A DNA stretch of 64,000 nt from contig JBJDXR010000047.1 of the NCBI GenBank assembly GCA_051866775.1, positions 1 to 64,000 of the forward strand. The letters run 5' to 3'. This document shows, in pieces, positions 9,140 through 17,435 of this stretch. The position numbers were made by a program, and so were the translations under genes. The notes beneath the pieces were generated by a model, which was not told the DNA's origin, did no database searches, and worked only from the letters and a program-made list of their open reading frames with translations. The stretch is from RUG626 sp051866775. Lineage in GTDB: Bacteria > Bacillota > Clostridia > Oscillospirales > Oscillospiraceae. Each line of letters opens with the position of its first letter. Positions within the stretch are counted from its first letter, which is position 1.

Positions 9140-9168
9140 ATTTTAAATTAAGAAATGCAAAATGTCAA
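9140..9168 (-). promoter_or_regulatory. Predicted sigma-A promoter of the HAD/importer cassette 1 operon
   Basis: On the minus strand TTGACA (9163-9168) is separated by 17 bp from TAAAAT (9140-9145). This is a near-consensus vegetative promoter about 75 bp before the HAD start codon. Confidence 0.65.
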
Positions 9169-9456
9169 CAAACAAATTTGAAGTTTAATCGATCCTTTTG
9201 TGCTAAATGCACCTATCGCTTGAAAATTATAATCAAAATGCAAAAAAGAATTTTCCATCTGTTCATGCGCTTTTTATGTAAAATCAGGATTATAATGCAT
9301 TTTTTCTTTACTTTGCCAGAAAACGACTTCCCGTTTTTTGTGCATTGTTATAAAAATATCAAAACTGTTTATCTACCCCCTTTTTTCGTTTCTTACTGCA
9401 AATTATCTCCAATTTCTACCTTCCGCGCACAATAATAATTGTTTAATATAATATTA

Positions 9457-9472
9457 AGGTAAACCTTTACCT
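9457..9472. promoter_or_regulatory. LacI-family operator-like palindrome O2
   Basis: AGGTAAACCTTTACCT has GTAAA-N2-TTTAC symmetry like the site at 9111-9122, extended to seven-base arms. It lies about 350 bp upstream in an AT-rich stretch that otherwise shows no gene. The spacing would suit a looping pair of operators, or this site could control a small RNA reading to the right. Confidence 0.5.
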
Positions 9473-9499
9473 ATGTATTTTATTTGTTAAAAAATACGG

Positions 9500-9709
9500 T
9501 TTAAATTCAGCGCCTACTATTTTCGGTTTTAATAGCCGGAAGGTATCAGTATGTGCCATATGCTCCCATTTGGCTTCCACGCGGGCTTTGGCTCAATCCT
9601 TTTTGTCCTGCGGTGCCGGGGATGATCCCGGCGTACTGTTTACTGTCTAAGGACAAGCCACTACCCAAATATACGCAGAAAGACGGGTACAAATTCGTAC
9701 CCGTCTTTT
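9500..9709 (+). ncRNA. Possible structured small RNA ending at a terminator
   Basis: This gene-free stretch can fold. TTGTCCT (9603-9609) pairs with AGGACAA (9650-9656), enclosing a GCCGGG/CCCGGC hairpin, and it ends in the terminator at 9679-9709 followed by a T-rich tail on the plus strand. It has no plausible reading frame. A small RNA of 6S type or an unknown class is possible. The 5' end is a guess and no promoter could be fixed. Confidence 0.25.
9679..9709. terminator. Bidirectional-type terminator after sigF
   Basis: AAAGACGGGTAC and GTACCCGTCTTT form a perfect 12-bp stem with a 6-base loop. The T-tract is longer on the plus strand, but the position 27 bp past the sigF stop also suits the spoIIA operon on the minus strand. 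Confidence 0.75.
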
Positions 9710-9735
9710 AATTACTTTTTATTTTGTTTTTCCGA

Positions 9736-10443
9736 TCACTCCAGCTGCTCGCGCAGATGCTGTACAGCCTTCTTTTCAAGCCGCGATACCTGTACCTGTG
9801 ATACTCCAAGGATTTTGGCAGCAGAGGCCTGAGTCATACCCCTAAAATACCTAAGCACCACAACCATACGTTCCCGCTCCGGAAGACTGCGAATGGCCTC
9901 CTTCAGGGCCACCTGCTCAACCAGCTTCTCCTCCTGCGCGTAGTCGCCAAGCACCTGCTCAAGGGTAAATCCATCCTCGCCGTTCTCCCGCTGGAGTGAC
10001 TCCGACGGCGTGACCGCCAGCTCACAGGATGCGATGTCCTCTTTCAGGAACCCGGTCTCCTCCGAAAGCTCCGATAATGTGGGTTCTCGGTTCAGCTTCT
10101 GCTCAAGCCTGAGGCGCGCAAGACGCACGGCAGCGGCCCGCTCTTTAACGCTGCGGCTGACCTTCACCGCTCCGTCGTCCCTTAAAAAGCGGCGTATCTC
10201 TCCAGATATTTTCGGAACCGCATAGGTGGAAAACTGCGTGCCGAAGGAGTCATCGAAGCCCCGAACTGCCTTTAAGAAGCCCATGCATCCCAGCTGATAC
10301 AGGTCGTCCGGGTCTACGCCTCTTCCGAAAAACCTGCGTGCCACACTCCATATAAGCCCGGAGTTCTCCCGTATCATCTCCTCCGCTGCTTCCTTATCCC
10401 CGGCTCTCGCCGCTTCCAGTATGTCCCTTGGCGTTCTGGTCAT
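9736..10443 (-). CDS. sigF: RNA polymerase sporulation sigma factor SigF
   Basis: The 235-residue sigma-70 family protein directs forespore-specific transcription after septation. Region 2 is seen in SGLIWSVARRFF and DLYQLGCMGFLKAVRGFD, region 3 in the middle, and the region 4 helix-turn-helix near the C-terminus in MTQASAAKILGVSQVQVSRLE. Sporulation factors F and G are close relatives; position directly after spoIIAA and spoIIAB identifies this as sigma F. Its start overlaps the spoIIAB stop by four bases, implying translational coupling and matched levels of sigma factor and anti-sigma factor. Confidence 0.95.
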   Translation of the reverse strand: MTRTPRDILEAARAGDKEAAEEMIRENSGLIWSVARRFFGRGVDPDDLYQLGCMGFLKAVRGFDDSFGTQFSTYAVPKISGEIRRFLRDDGAVKVSRSVKERAAAVRLARLRLEQKLNREPTLSELSEETGFLKEDIASCELAVTPSESLQRENGEDGFTLEQVLGDYAQEEKLVEQVALKEAIRSLPERERMVVVLRYFRGMTQASAAKILGVSQVQVSRLEKKAVQHLREQLE

Positions 10444-10880
10444 TTTACTCCCGTTCTTTTCGCAACCTTCCGGCGCATGGTGACAGTAGTCCCCGCGCCC
10501 GGCTTTGAGCGGACCTTGAGCGTGTCCATAAAGCTCTCCATTATGGTAAAGCCCATGCCGCTCCGGTCCTCCCCTCCGGTGGTGTAAAGCGGCTCCCGGG
10601 CTTTTTCAATATCCGCGATGCCGCATCCTTTATCGCGAACCGTTATTTCAATGGTATCCCCGCCGAGTATCCGTCCGCGTATGTATACCGTTCCAAGCTC
10701 ATCGGGATAAGCGTGGACTATGCAGTTTGTCACCGCCTCAGAGACTGCCGTCTTTATATCGCCAAGCTCAGCGAGCGTCATGTCCAGCTGCGATACGAAG
10801 CAGGCCACTGCGCCGCGGGCGAAGGCCTCATTTACCGAGCGCGATGGAAATTCCAGCTTCATACTGTTTGTCTCTTTCAT
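10440..10880 (-). CDS. spoIIAB: Anti-sigma F factor / serine kinase SpoIIAB
   Basis: The 146-residue GHKL-fold kinase holds sigma F inactive and phosphorylates SpoIIAA using ATP. The N-box reads KTAVSEAVTNCIVHAYP, followed by VRDKGCGI and a glycine-rich GGEDRSGMGFTIMES lid. Length matches the family. The gene is second in the spoIIA operon, 19 bp after spoIIAA, and overlaps sigF by 4 bp. An AAGGGGAT site precedes the ATG. Confidence 0.95.
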   Translation of the reverse strand: MKETNSMKLEFPSRSVNEAFARGAVACFVSQLDMTLAELGDIKTAVSEAVTNCIVHAYPDELGTVYIRGRILGGDTIEITVRDKGCGIADIEKAREPLYTTGGEDRSGMGFTIMESFMDTLKVRSKPGAGTTVTMRRKVAKRTGVK

Positions 10881-10899
10881 ATGTACCGATCCCCTTCCT

Positions 10900-11214
10900 T
10901 TATGAAAGCGTAGTTATCTTTATGAGCCGCTCAATGCCGGAAGCGTCAAGCACCCGCATTGGCTGCTGAGGGACATTCTCCACCCACAGCCTGCCTCCAA
11001 GCTCGTTCATGTGCTTATACGCCTTTAATATCACCGCTATTCCGGAGGAGTCCATGAACTTGAGCTGTGCAAGATCCAGAATACAGTCTCGGGGCATTAC
11101 GGCGTCAAGCTTGTCCTCAAGCTGCTTTATAAGGGCTCGCGCTTCGTGATGATCAAGCTCTCCGGAAAGATAAATGCAGAGCTGCGGCCCCTTTTCCATC
11201 GCCGTCATTTTCAT
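10900..11214 (-). CDS. spoIIAA: Anti-anti-sigma F factor SpoIIAA
   Basis: The 104-residue STAS-domain protein frees sigma F by binding SpoIIAB once dephosphorylated. The phosphorylatable serine lies in the conserved FMDSSGIAVILKAY segment. I start it at the ATG 11212-11214 with AAGGGAG upstream; a longer reading starting 20 codons earlier would run through the valS terminator hairpin and lacks homologous sequence. First gene of the spoIIA operon. The region ahead (11279-11312) has a Spo0A-box match. Confidence 0.93.
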   Translation of the reverse strand: MKMTAMEKGPQLCIYLSGELDHHEARALIKQLEDKLDAVMPRDCILDLAQLKFMDSSGIAVILKAYKHMNELGGRLWVENVPQQPMRVLDASGIERLIKITTLS

Positions 11215-11252
11215 ATGCTCACTCCCTTTATGATTACAAATAGGGCAAAAAA

Positions 11253-11280
11253 ATACCCGTGTACATATGTACACGGGTAT
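11253..11280 (-). terminator. valS terminator
   Basis: ATACCCGTGTAC-ATAT-GTACACGGGTAT is a perfect palindromic stem followed on the minus strand by seven T residues, 47 bp past the valS stop. It lies between valS and spoIIAA and separates the two units. Confidence 0.85.
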
Positions 11281-11312
11281 TTTACGATTCTTTTCCTGCA
11301 GAATTTGTCAAA
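11279..11312 (-). promoter_or_regulatory. Predicted Spo0A-type control region of the spoIIA operon
   Basis: TTTGTCAAA at 11304-11312 (plus strand) matches the Spo0A box TTTGTCRAA fully. Read on the minus strand the same bases give TTGACA, with TAAAAT 21 bp downstream (11279-11284), a long spacer like that of Spo0A-activated sigma-A promoters such as spoIIG. A sigma-H-like -35 (GCAGGAAAA) is also present but has no matching -10. Confidence 0.5.
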
Positions 11313-11326
11313 GCACGTCGTGAGCC

Positions 11327-13933
11327 TTAAGAAATAGCTGCAAGAGCCTCAGTAAGGTTATCGATTAGCGCTTTAAGCTTCTCGGCCTTCTCCCGCTCCG
11401 CGTTGACGACGGCCTCCGGCGCCCGGGAAACGAAGCTCTGATTTCCAAGCTTTTTTTCCTGCGCCTCAAGGTAGCCCTTGTTTTTTGCTATCTCACGGCT
11501 TATACGCTCCCGCTCCTTGTCCAGATCCACAAGCTCCGCCATGGGCATATACATCTTTGCCTTCTCGGTGACCACGGTCACCATGCCGTCAGTGCTCTCC
11601 GGCGCCGCTTCTGAAACGGTCACCTCGCCTGCGTAAGCAAGCTTTGCCAGATACCCGGCTCCGTTTCTGAAAGCCTCCGCAAGCTCCGTGGCGACTATCA
11701 GGTGCGGGTGCTTGGAGGGCGGCACATTCATTTCGGAACGGCGTGAGCGTACGGCCTTTATGGCCTCCATTATCGCCTCAAAGTCCGTCTCGTCCTGGGG
11801 GAAATCAAGACTCTCGTCGTACTCCGGATACTTCTCAACAATCAGAGCCTCGCCGTCGTGTGGAAGTGCATCGTATATCTCCTCAGTTATAAAAGGCATA
11901 AACGGATGCAGGAGCTTTAAGATATCCGTAAGGACATACAGCAGCACGCGCTGGACGTCAGTATCTCCCGCCTGAAGTCTCGGCTTTGTAAGCTCAATAT
12001 ACCAGTCACAGAAGGTATCCCAAATAAAGTCGTAGATCTTCTGTGCGGCGATGCCAAGCTCAAATTTATCGACGTTCTCCGTCACCTCACGGATGAGGGA
12101 ATTGAGCTTTGAGAGTATCCACCTGTCCGGAAGCTCCAGGCTTTGCGGAAGCCCGTTTTTGTCGATGGTCAGGTTCATCATCACAAAGCGTGAGGCGTTC
12201 CATATCTTGTTTGCAAAGTTGCGCATGGCCTCGCACCGCTCGGTATAGAAGCGCATATCGTTTCCGGGGGAGTTGCCGGTGATAATATTAAACCTCAGCG
12301 CGTCTGCGCCGTATTTATCTATCATATCGATGGGATCAACGCCGTTGCCCAGGGACTTGGACATTTTCCGTCCCTGAGAGTCGCGGATGAGGCCGTGGAT
12401 CAGGACGGTATGGAACGGCTCCTTCTTCATATGCTCCATGCCGGAGAATATCATGCGGGCCACCCAGAAGAAAATGATGTCGTAGCCCGTGACCAGCACG
12501 TCCGTTGGATAGAAATACTCAAGATCCTCGGTCTTTTGGGGCCACCCGAGAGTCTCAAAGGGCCACAGGGCCGAGGAGAACCAGGTGTCCAGCACGTCCG
12601 GATCCCTCTCAATATTCCTGCTGTGGCAGTGCTCGCACTCAGTCGCATCCTCCCGTGAGACGGTCACGTGGCCGCAGTCGGCGCAATACCATGCGGGTAT
12701 CTGATGACCCCACCAGAGCTGGCGGGAGATGCACCAGTCACGCACATTGCCCATCCAATTGAGGTACGTCTTTGCAAAGCGCTCCGGCACGAACTTGATG
12801 GTCCCGTCCTCCACCACGCGGATAGCCTCTTTCGCCAGAGGCTCCATCTTAACGAACCACTGGTCGGAGGCCAGCGGCTCCACGTCGGAGTGGCAGCGGT
12901 AGCAGGTGCCAACATTGTGGACGTGCTCCTCGATCTTCACAAGATACCCCTGCTCCTCAAGGTCGGAAACTATTGCTTTTCTCGCCTCGTAGCGGTCCAT
13001 ACCGTTGTACTTACCGCCGTTTATGATCTTACCCTCGCCGTCAATGACCAGCACCTGCTCAAGATTATGCCTGAGGCCCACCTCAAAGTCGTTGGGGTCG
13101 TGGCAGGGCGTCATCTTAACACAACCGGTGCCGAAGGCCATGTCCACATATTCATCGGCCACGATGGGTATCTCCCTCCCTACAAGGGGCAGGATGCAGG
13201 TCTTGCCGACTATATCCTTGTAGCGCTCATCCTCCGGATTTACCGCCACGCCGGTATCGCCCAGCATGGTTTCAGGGCGGGTGGTAGCCACAATGACGTC
13301 TCCGGACCCGTCAGAAAGAGGATAGCGGATGTGCCACAGGTGGCCGGGCTTCTCCTCATACTCCACCTCGGCGTCAGAAAGGGCCGTGGTGCAGTGGGGA
13401 CACCAGTTGATGATACGCTTTCCCTTATAAATAAGGCCCTTTTCATAAAGGGAGCAGAACACCTCGCGCACGGCCTTGGAGCAGCCCTCGTCCATGGTGA
13501 AGCGCTGCCTGTCCCAGTCGCAGGAGGAGCCGAGGGTCTTTAGCTGCTCAACTATCCTGTCGCCGTACTTGTTCTTCCAGTCCCAGACCTCGTCAAGGAA
13601 CTTCTCCCGGCCCAGATCAAAGCGGGTCTTGCCCTCGCCCCTTAGCTTCTCCTCCACCTTTATCTGAGTGGCAATGCCCGCGTGGTCATAGCCCGGCAGC
13701 CACAGGGCTGAAAAGCCCTTCATACGCTTGTAACGTATCAGCACATCCTGAATCGTCTCGTCAAAGGCGTGGCCCAGATGGAGCTGGCCCGTCACGTTGG
13801 GGGGCGGGATGACGATGGTAAAGGGCTTCTTGTCAGGATCGCGCTCAGCGTGGAAATACCCCTTTTCCATCCACATATCGTAGATCTTCTTTTCGACCTC
13901 TTTCGGGTCGTACACCTTCGGTAATTCTTTCAT
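11327..13933 (-). CDS. valS: Valyl-tRNA synthetase
   Basis: The 868-residue class I synthetase charges tRNA-Val. The HIGH-type motif is PPNVTGQLHLGHAF near residues 47-60, the KMSKS motif is GRKMSKSLGNG, and the editing domain lies between (GTGCVKMTPCHDPNDFEVG). A C-terminal coiled-coil arm (LVDLDKERERISREIAKNKG) is present, as usual for ValRS. Length is typical. A GGAGG site lies six bases before the ATG. It is preceded by a T-box leader (14061-14312), so expression should respond to uncharged tRNA-Val, and is followed by its own terminator. Confidence 0.97.
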   Translation of the reverse strand: MKELPKVYDPKEVEKKIYDMWMEKGYFHAERDPDKKPFTIVIPPPNVTGQLHLGHAFDETIQDVLIRYKRMKGFSALWLPGYDHAGIATQIKVEEKLRGEGKTRFDLGREKFLDEVWDWKNKYGDRIVEQLKTLGSSCDWDRQRFTMDEGCSKAVREVFCSLYEKGLIYKGKRIINWCPHCTTALSDAEVEYEEKPGHLWHIRYPLSDGSGDVIVATTRPETMLGDTGVAVNPEDERYKDIVGKTCILPLVGREIPIVADEYVDMAFGTGCVKMTPCHDPNDFEVGLRHNLEQVLVIDGEGKIINGGKYNGMDRYEARKAIVSDLEEQGYLVKIEEHVHNVGTCYRCHSDVEPLASDQWFVKMEPLAKEAIRVVEDGTIKFVPERFAKTYLNWMGNVRDWCISRQLWWGHQIPAWYCADCGHVTVSREDATECEHCHSRNIERDPDVLDTWFSSALWPFETLGWPQKTEDLEYFYPTDVLVTGYDIIFFWVARMIFSGMEHMKKEPFHTVLIHGLIRDSQGRKMSKSLGNGVDPIDMIDKYGADALRFNIITGNSPGNDMRFYTERCEAMRNFANKIWNASRFVMMNLTIDKNGLPQSLELPDRWILSKLNSLIREVTENVDKFELGIAAQKIYDFIWDTFCDWYIELTKPRLQAGDTDVQRVLLYVLTDILKLLHPFMPFITEEIYDALPHDGEALIVEKYPEYDESLDFPQDETDFEAIMEAIKAVRSRRSEMNVPPSKHPHLIVATELAEAFRNGAGYLAKLAYAGEVTVSEAAPESTDGMVTVVTEKAKMYMPMAELVDLDKERERISREIAKNKGYLEAQEKKLGNQSFVSRAPEAVVNAEREKAEKLKALIDNLTEALAAIS

Positions 13934-14060
13934 GTTTTACCTCCAACCTTAATTCGTAAACGAGGCTGTTTTGCGTTCAGACAATGAAAATTCCGCATAG
14001 GATAGCGGGTATTTCCAAGGAATTTGAAGCAGTATGGGCGCAAAACAGACCGTTTACATA

Positions 14061-14312
14061 AGAAAAAGCCCTGAGACATAAAATATCTCAGGGCGCAGTT
14101 CATGCGTGGTACCACCTGAGTTCACCGCAAAACGCAGTACACTCATCGCTCTGTAACGGGAGCACCCGCCGGGGACTACTGCCTTCACCCCCGAAGCTCC
14201 GGGACGACCTTCGACCCCGCCTCAAAAGGCCTTGCACCAACCGGCCCCTCTCTCAATATCGGCGGCGGGTCTACTCCTTCCCGTCATCGCTGTTTTTATG
14301 ATTTTTTACGAT
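14061..14312 (-). promoter_or_regulatory. T-box riboswitch leader of valS
   Basis: On the minus strand the leader shows the stem I signature (AGAGAGGGGCCGGTTGGTG), the T-box sequence AGGTGGTACCACGC (14104-14117) and, after it, a terminator hairpin GCCCTGAGA/TCTCAGGGC (14068-14094) with a run of five T. A GTC triplet at 14206-14208 before CCCGGAGC is the likely valine specifier. Uncharged tRNA-Val would favour the antiterminator and allow valS transcription. The 13934-14060 stretch between leader and valS shows nothing else. Confidence 0.92.
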
Positions 14313-14490
14313 TATATTATACCCTCCTTAAGTTGTCAAGCACAATAAGGCCTTAAAACTATGGCATTCGGCGCTTTTGGGCCGTAATTTTTTGCATAAA
14401 AGCCGTTCTGGCTGGCTTTCACATATTATGCTATAATAAACAATAAGTAAAATATTTATGGTAGGACAAAAAGCTGAAAGGAGTACGGAT

Positions 14491-15150
14491 ATGATAAAAC
14501 ATATAAGTAAAATAGTCTTAAAGTGCATTCTCACCATCCTGGCGGTCACTATCCTTATTTTCACCATTTTTTATTTCATACCTTGCGAATCAGATGACGT
14601 TTTGTCCGCCAAGCCTGTGATCTACCTGTACCCAGAGGAGACGGCCGAGGTGACGGTCACCCTGGACTACACCGGCACGCTCACCACCACCTACCCGGAG
14701 TATGACGGTATCTGGCACGTCGTGGCGGAACCGGATGGCACGCTCACGAACCTTGCCGACGGGCGGGAGTACTCCTACCTCTTCTGGGAGGGCACAGGAG
14801 ACATGGAGCCTGACTTTTCCCATGGCTTCTGTATCGCCGGGGAGGACACGGCGAGCTTCTTGCAGAAGGTGCTCTCCGACATGGGCCTTACTCCCCGGGA
14901 GTACAACGAGTTTATCGTCTACTGGCTGCCCCTTATGGAGGGGAATGAGTATAACCTGATCTCCTTCCAGCAGGAGGCCTATACTGAAGCCGCCGGACTT
15001 ACCATCTCGCCGGAGCCGGACAGCCTTCTGCGCGTTTTCATGGCATGGAAGCCTCTGGATAAGCCCATTGACATTGAGCCCCAGACCTTCTCCCCATTCT
15101 CCCGCGAGGGCTTTACCGTTGTGGAGTGGGGCGGCTCGGAGATAAAATAG
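14491..15150 (+). CDS. Membrane-anchored protein with KPVIYLYP motif, function unknown
   Basis: The 219-residue product has one N-terminal membrane segment (about residues 11-30), then an extracytoplasmic domain beginning with KPVIYLYPEETAEVTV, followed by YPEYDGIWHVVAEPDGTL and YSYLFWEG. I recognise this as a conserved family seen in gut bacteria, without a known function. The start is the ATG with AAGGAG seven bases upstream, not one eleven codons earlier. Its C-terminal half is acidic and lacks cysteines. It stands alone between the valS leader and a small conserved gene. Confidence 0.8.
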   Translation: MIKHISKIVLKCILTILAVTILIFTIFYFIPCESDDVLSAKPVIYLYPEETAEVTVTLDYTGTLTTTYPEYDGIWHVVAEPDGTLTNLADGREYSYLFWEGTGDMEPDFSHGFCIAGEDTASFLQKVLSDMGLTPREYNEFIVYWLPLMEGNEYNLISFQQEAYTEAAGLTISPEPDSLLRVFMAWKPLDKPIDIEPQTFSPFSREGFTVVEWGGSEIK

Positions 15151-15349
15151 AAAATCACAGCTCCGCGCCGTGAGATAATGCGCTGCGGCAAAATAATTTT
15201 TTGCGCCTTATACCCCAAAAAATATTTGAATTTTTCAAAAAATCAGAATAAAATACTCATAGTCGATAATCCGGCGGTCAAAGGGGGCTGCGTGATTACG
15301 TGCTTTTAATTCCGGACACTTTCCATGGTGTCAGAGGGAGGTGAGAGCA

Positions 15350-15589
15350 TTGAAGAGGATCAAAGCAGCCTGTATCTGCCAGACTCTGCATTTCCAGCTC
15401 AAGGAGGATCTTGACCACGCTTCCGCCGTAAATCTGGTTAAGGAGGAGGTCGCCAATTACAAGTCCTCTCTTATCAGGAAGCACACGCTTCACAAGATTG
15501 TGGAGGAAACTGTTCAGCCTGATGGTTCCATAATCGTTAAGGTCAAAAAGCAGTATAACAACTGTGACGCGGGCGATTATCTGGACTGA
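15350..15589 (+). CDS. Small conserved clostridial protein
   Basis: The 79-residue product (MKRIKAACICQTLHF...) is charged and probably soluble; it carries a QPDGSIIVKVKKQYN segment near the C-terminus. I recall similar short proteins in Clostridia but no function. The start is taken as TTG because GGGAGGTG lies at proper distance; an in-frame GTG three codons earlier falls inside the ribosome site. A good terminator follows at 15606-15640. Confidence 0.7.
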   Translation: MKRIKAACICQTLHFQLKEDLDHASAVNLVKEEVANYKSSLIRKHTLHKIVEETVQPDGSIIVKVKKQYNNCDAGDYLD

Positions 15590-15605
15590 ATAAATCATAC
15601 ATAAT

Positions 15606-15640
15606 CTGCGGCTCCATTGAGCCGCAGACTTGTTTTTTTG
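15606..15640 (+). terminator. Terminator after the small conserved gene
   Basis: CTGCGGCTC-CATT-GAGCCGCAG forms a 9-bp perfect stem followed by ACTTG and seven T. Confidence 0.85.
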
Positions 15641-15782
15641 ACAAGCTCCATTGCTCTGCCGGCAGGTCAATGTTAGTAAATTTGCATAAATCCGCTCCCG
15701 TTGCGATTAGATTTATATACCATATCGTGATAAAATAAATTAAAGTTCAATAATATATCACATCCAGACAGGAGGCCACTAT

Positions 15783-17408
15783 ATGTCAATAGGTATAGTC
15801 AACACAACTCTGGGCATGGCACAGGGTGTCGAGCTCACAGGTGAAAATGAGGGGCTTACCATATTTAAGGGTATCCCGTACGCCGCACCACCGGTAGGGC
15901 AGCTTCGCTGGAGGCCGCCAGCGGATCCTGAGCCCTGGGAGGGCGTCAGGGTATTTGATACATATGCAAAGATCGAAGCGCAGTTTCAGGCCCGCGCAAG
16001 TATGTCATCCGAAAAAATGAATGAGATGAGCGAGGACTGCCTGTACCTGAACATCACCACTCCCGCCAATTCCTCCGATGAAAAGCTCCCTGTTTTCATT
16101 TGGCTCCACGGCGGCGGACTTACAAACGGCGCCGCATACGGAAGCAGCAACTATGACAGCTTCTCCCCCTTTGACTTTGCAAAGCGCGGCAACGTGGTCG
16201 TATCTATCGGTCACCGTCTAAACATTTGGGGCTTTATGGCACTTCCGCAGCTCTCTGCTGAGCAGGGTGGCAAGTCCGGCAACTATGGCATCATGGATCT
16301 CATAAAGGCTCTTGACTGGATATACGACAATATCGAGCAGTTCGGCGGCGACAAGGACAACATCTCCGCGGGCGGCTGCTCCGGCGGCACCCAGAAGACC
16401 GCTCTCATGTCCGTCCTGCCTGCATCTAAGAACCGTATCCGCCACATTTATAACTCCTCCGGTCTTAAATGGCGCCAGGTCCCCTTCCTCACCATGGAGC
16501 AGGGCGAGGCTGCCGGCCTTGATTACCTTCAGGCCGCCGGCATAGACCCCAACACCTCCCTTGAGGAGCTTCGCGCGATGGACACCTGGACCATCCATCA
16601 GGCCGTCTCCAGAGACCACTATCCACAGGAGATAATCTACGACGGCGACATCATCCCCGAGCCCAGCTTCCACAAGCTGTTCGACAAGTACCTTGGCGAC
16701 GTGGACTTCATAAACGTCTGCGCTCAGGGCGAGTCCAACATTTTTGCCACCCACGGAATGAGCGGCGCTAACGGCTCCTTCACCGGCGACACCATCCCCA
16801 TAAGCGACGCCAAGAGCTTCTATGCGTTCTACAAGGACCGCCTCGGCGACCTCTACGACAAGTATGATTTTGAGAACCTTGTCAAGGTTGAGGATGACGA
16901 TGCGCTTTACACCGCAAAGATACTCGGCTCCATGGGACTTGCCCAGCTTGCCAGCAACAACCACAGCCGCAACAACATGGTAAACCGCCTGTTCGGCCGT
17001 TACATGAAGAAAAACCACCCCAACAGCAAGGTATTTACCGTACTCTGGTCATTCGTGGCTCCCGGCATGCCGGAGCACCGCGCCGAGATAGACAGAGACC
17101 CCAAGCATAAAATGGCCGACCACGGCACCGATCCCAGCTATGTCTTTAAGCAGCTGCGCGGCAACACCGCCGACTATCCTGTAAACGTCTATTATTCCGA
17201 CCTGCTCAGCAGGTATTGGGACAACTTCTGCCGCACCGGCGATGTGAACGGCGAGGGACTGCCCTATTGGCCTGAGACCGGCGACAACTATGCCTATCTT
17301 GAGGTAGATGAGCCGCTCAAGTTCCACAATAACGGCCTTGAGGACAAGCTCGATGAGCTTATATGCGAGTATGTACTTCAGGAGTACGGCATCGCGGAGG
17401 ATCTCTGA
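15783..17408 (+). CDS. Type-B carboxylesterase
   Basis: The 541-residue enzyme belongs to the carboxylesterase/cholinesterase type-B family. Visible are FKGIPYAAPPVGQLRWRPP at the N-terminus, EDCLYLNI, the oxyanion motif WLHGGGL (about 108-114), the nucleophile elbow GGCSGG with Ser200, and a C-terminal DHGTDPSYVF containing the likely catalytic histidine. The elbow is usually GESAG; cysteine replaces the usual Glu here. There is no signal peptide, so it is likely cytoplasmic. AGGAGG lies seven bases before the ATG. It is 27 bp ahead of an MBL-fold hydrolase gene, probably cotranscribed. Confidence 0.92.
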   Translation: MSIGIVNTTLGMAQGVELTGENEGLTIFKGIPYAAPPVGQLRWRPPADPEPWEGVRVFDTYAKIEAQFQARASMSSEKMNEMSEDCLYLNITTPANSSDEKLPVFIWLHGGGLTNGAAYGSSNYDSFSPFDFAKRGNVVVSIGHRLNIWGFMALPQLSAEQGGKSGNYGIMDLIKALDWIYDNIEQFGGDKDNISAGGCSGGTQKTALMSVLPASKNRIRHIYNSSGLKWRQVPFLTMEQGEAAGLDYLQAAGIDPNTSLEELRAMDTWTIHQAVSRDHYPQEIIYDGDIIPEPSFHKLFDKYLGDVDFINVCAQGESNIFATHGMSGANGSFTGDTIPISDAKSFYAFYKDRLGDLYDKYDFENLVKVEDDDALYTAKILGSMGLAQLASNNHSRNNMVNRLFGRYMKKNHPNSKVFTVLWSFVAPGMPEHRAEIDRDPKHKMADHGTDPSYVFKQLRGNTADYPVNVYYSDLLSRYWDNFCRTGDVNGEGLPYWPETGDNYAYLEVDEPLKFHNNGLEDKLDELICEYVLQEYGIAEDL

Positions 17409-17435
17409 TCTGAAATTTGATTAAGGAGAGTCATC

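Noticed and set aside
9178..9435. Open frame in the AT-rich gap upstream of the HAD gene
   Set aside because: Low-complexity, Phe/Lys-rich translation with no ribosome site; better explained as a control region between the two operators.
9538..9709. Possible 6S RNA identity for the folded stretch
   Set aside because: It could fold into a long stem with bulges, but I could not match conserved 6S segments with confidence, so only an unnamed RNA is listed.
11279..11299. Sigma H promoter for spoIIA
   Set aside because: GCAGGAAAA fits the sigma H -35, but no GAAT-type -10 lies 11-13 bp downstream.
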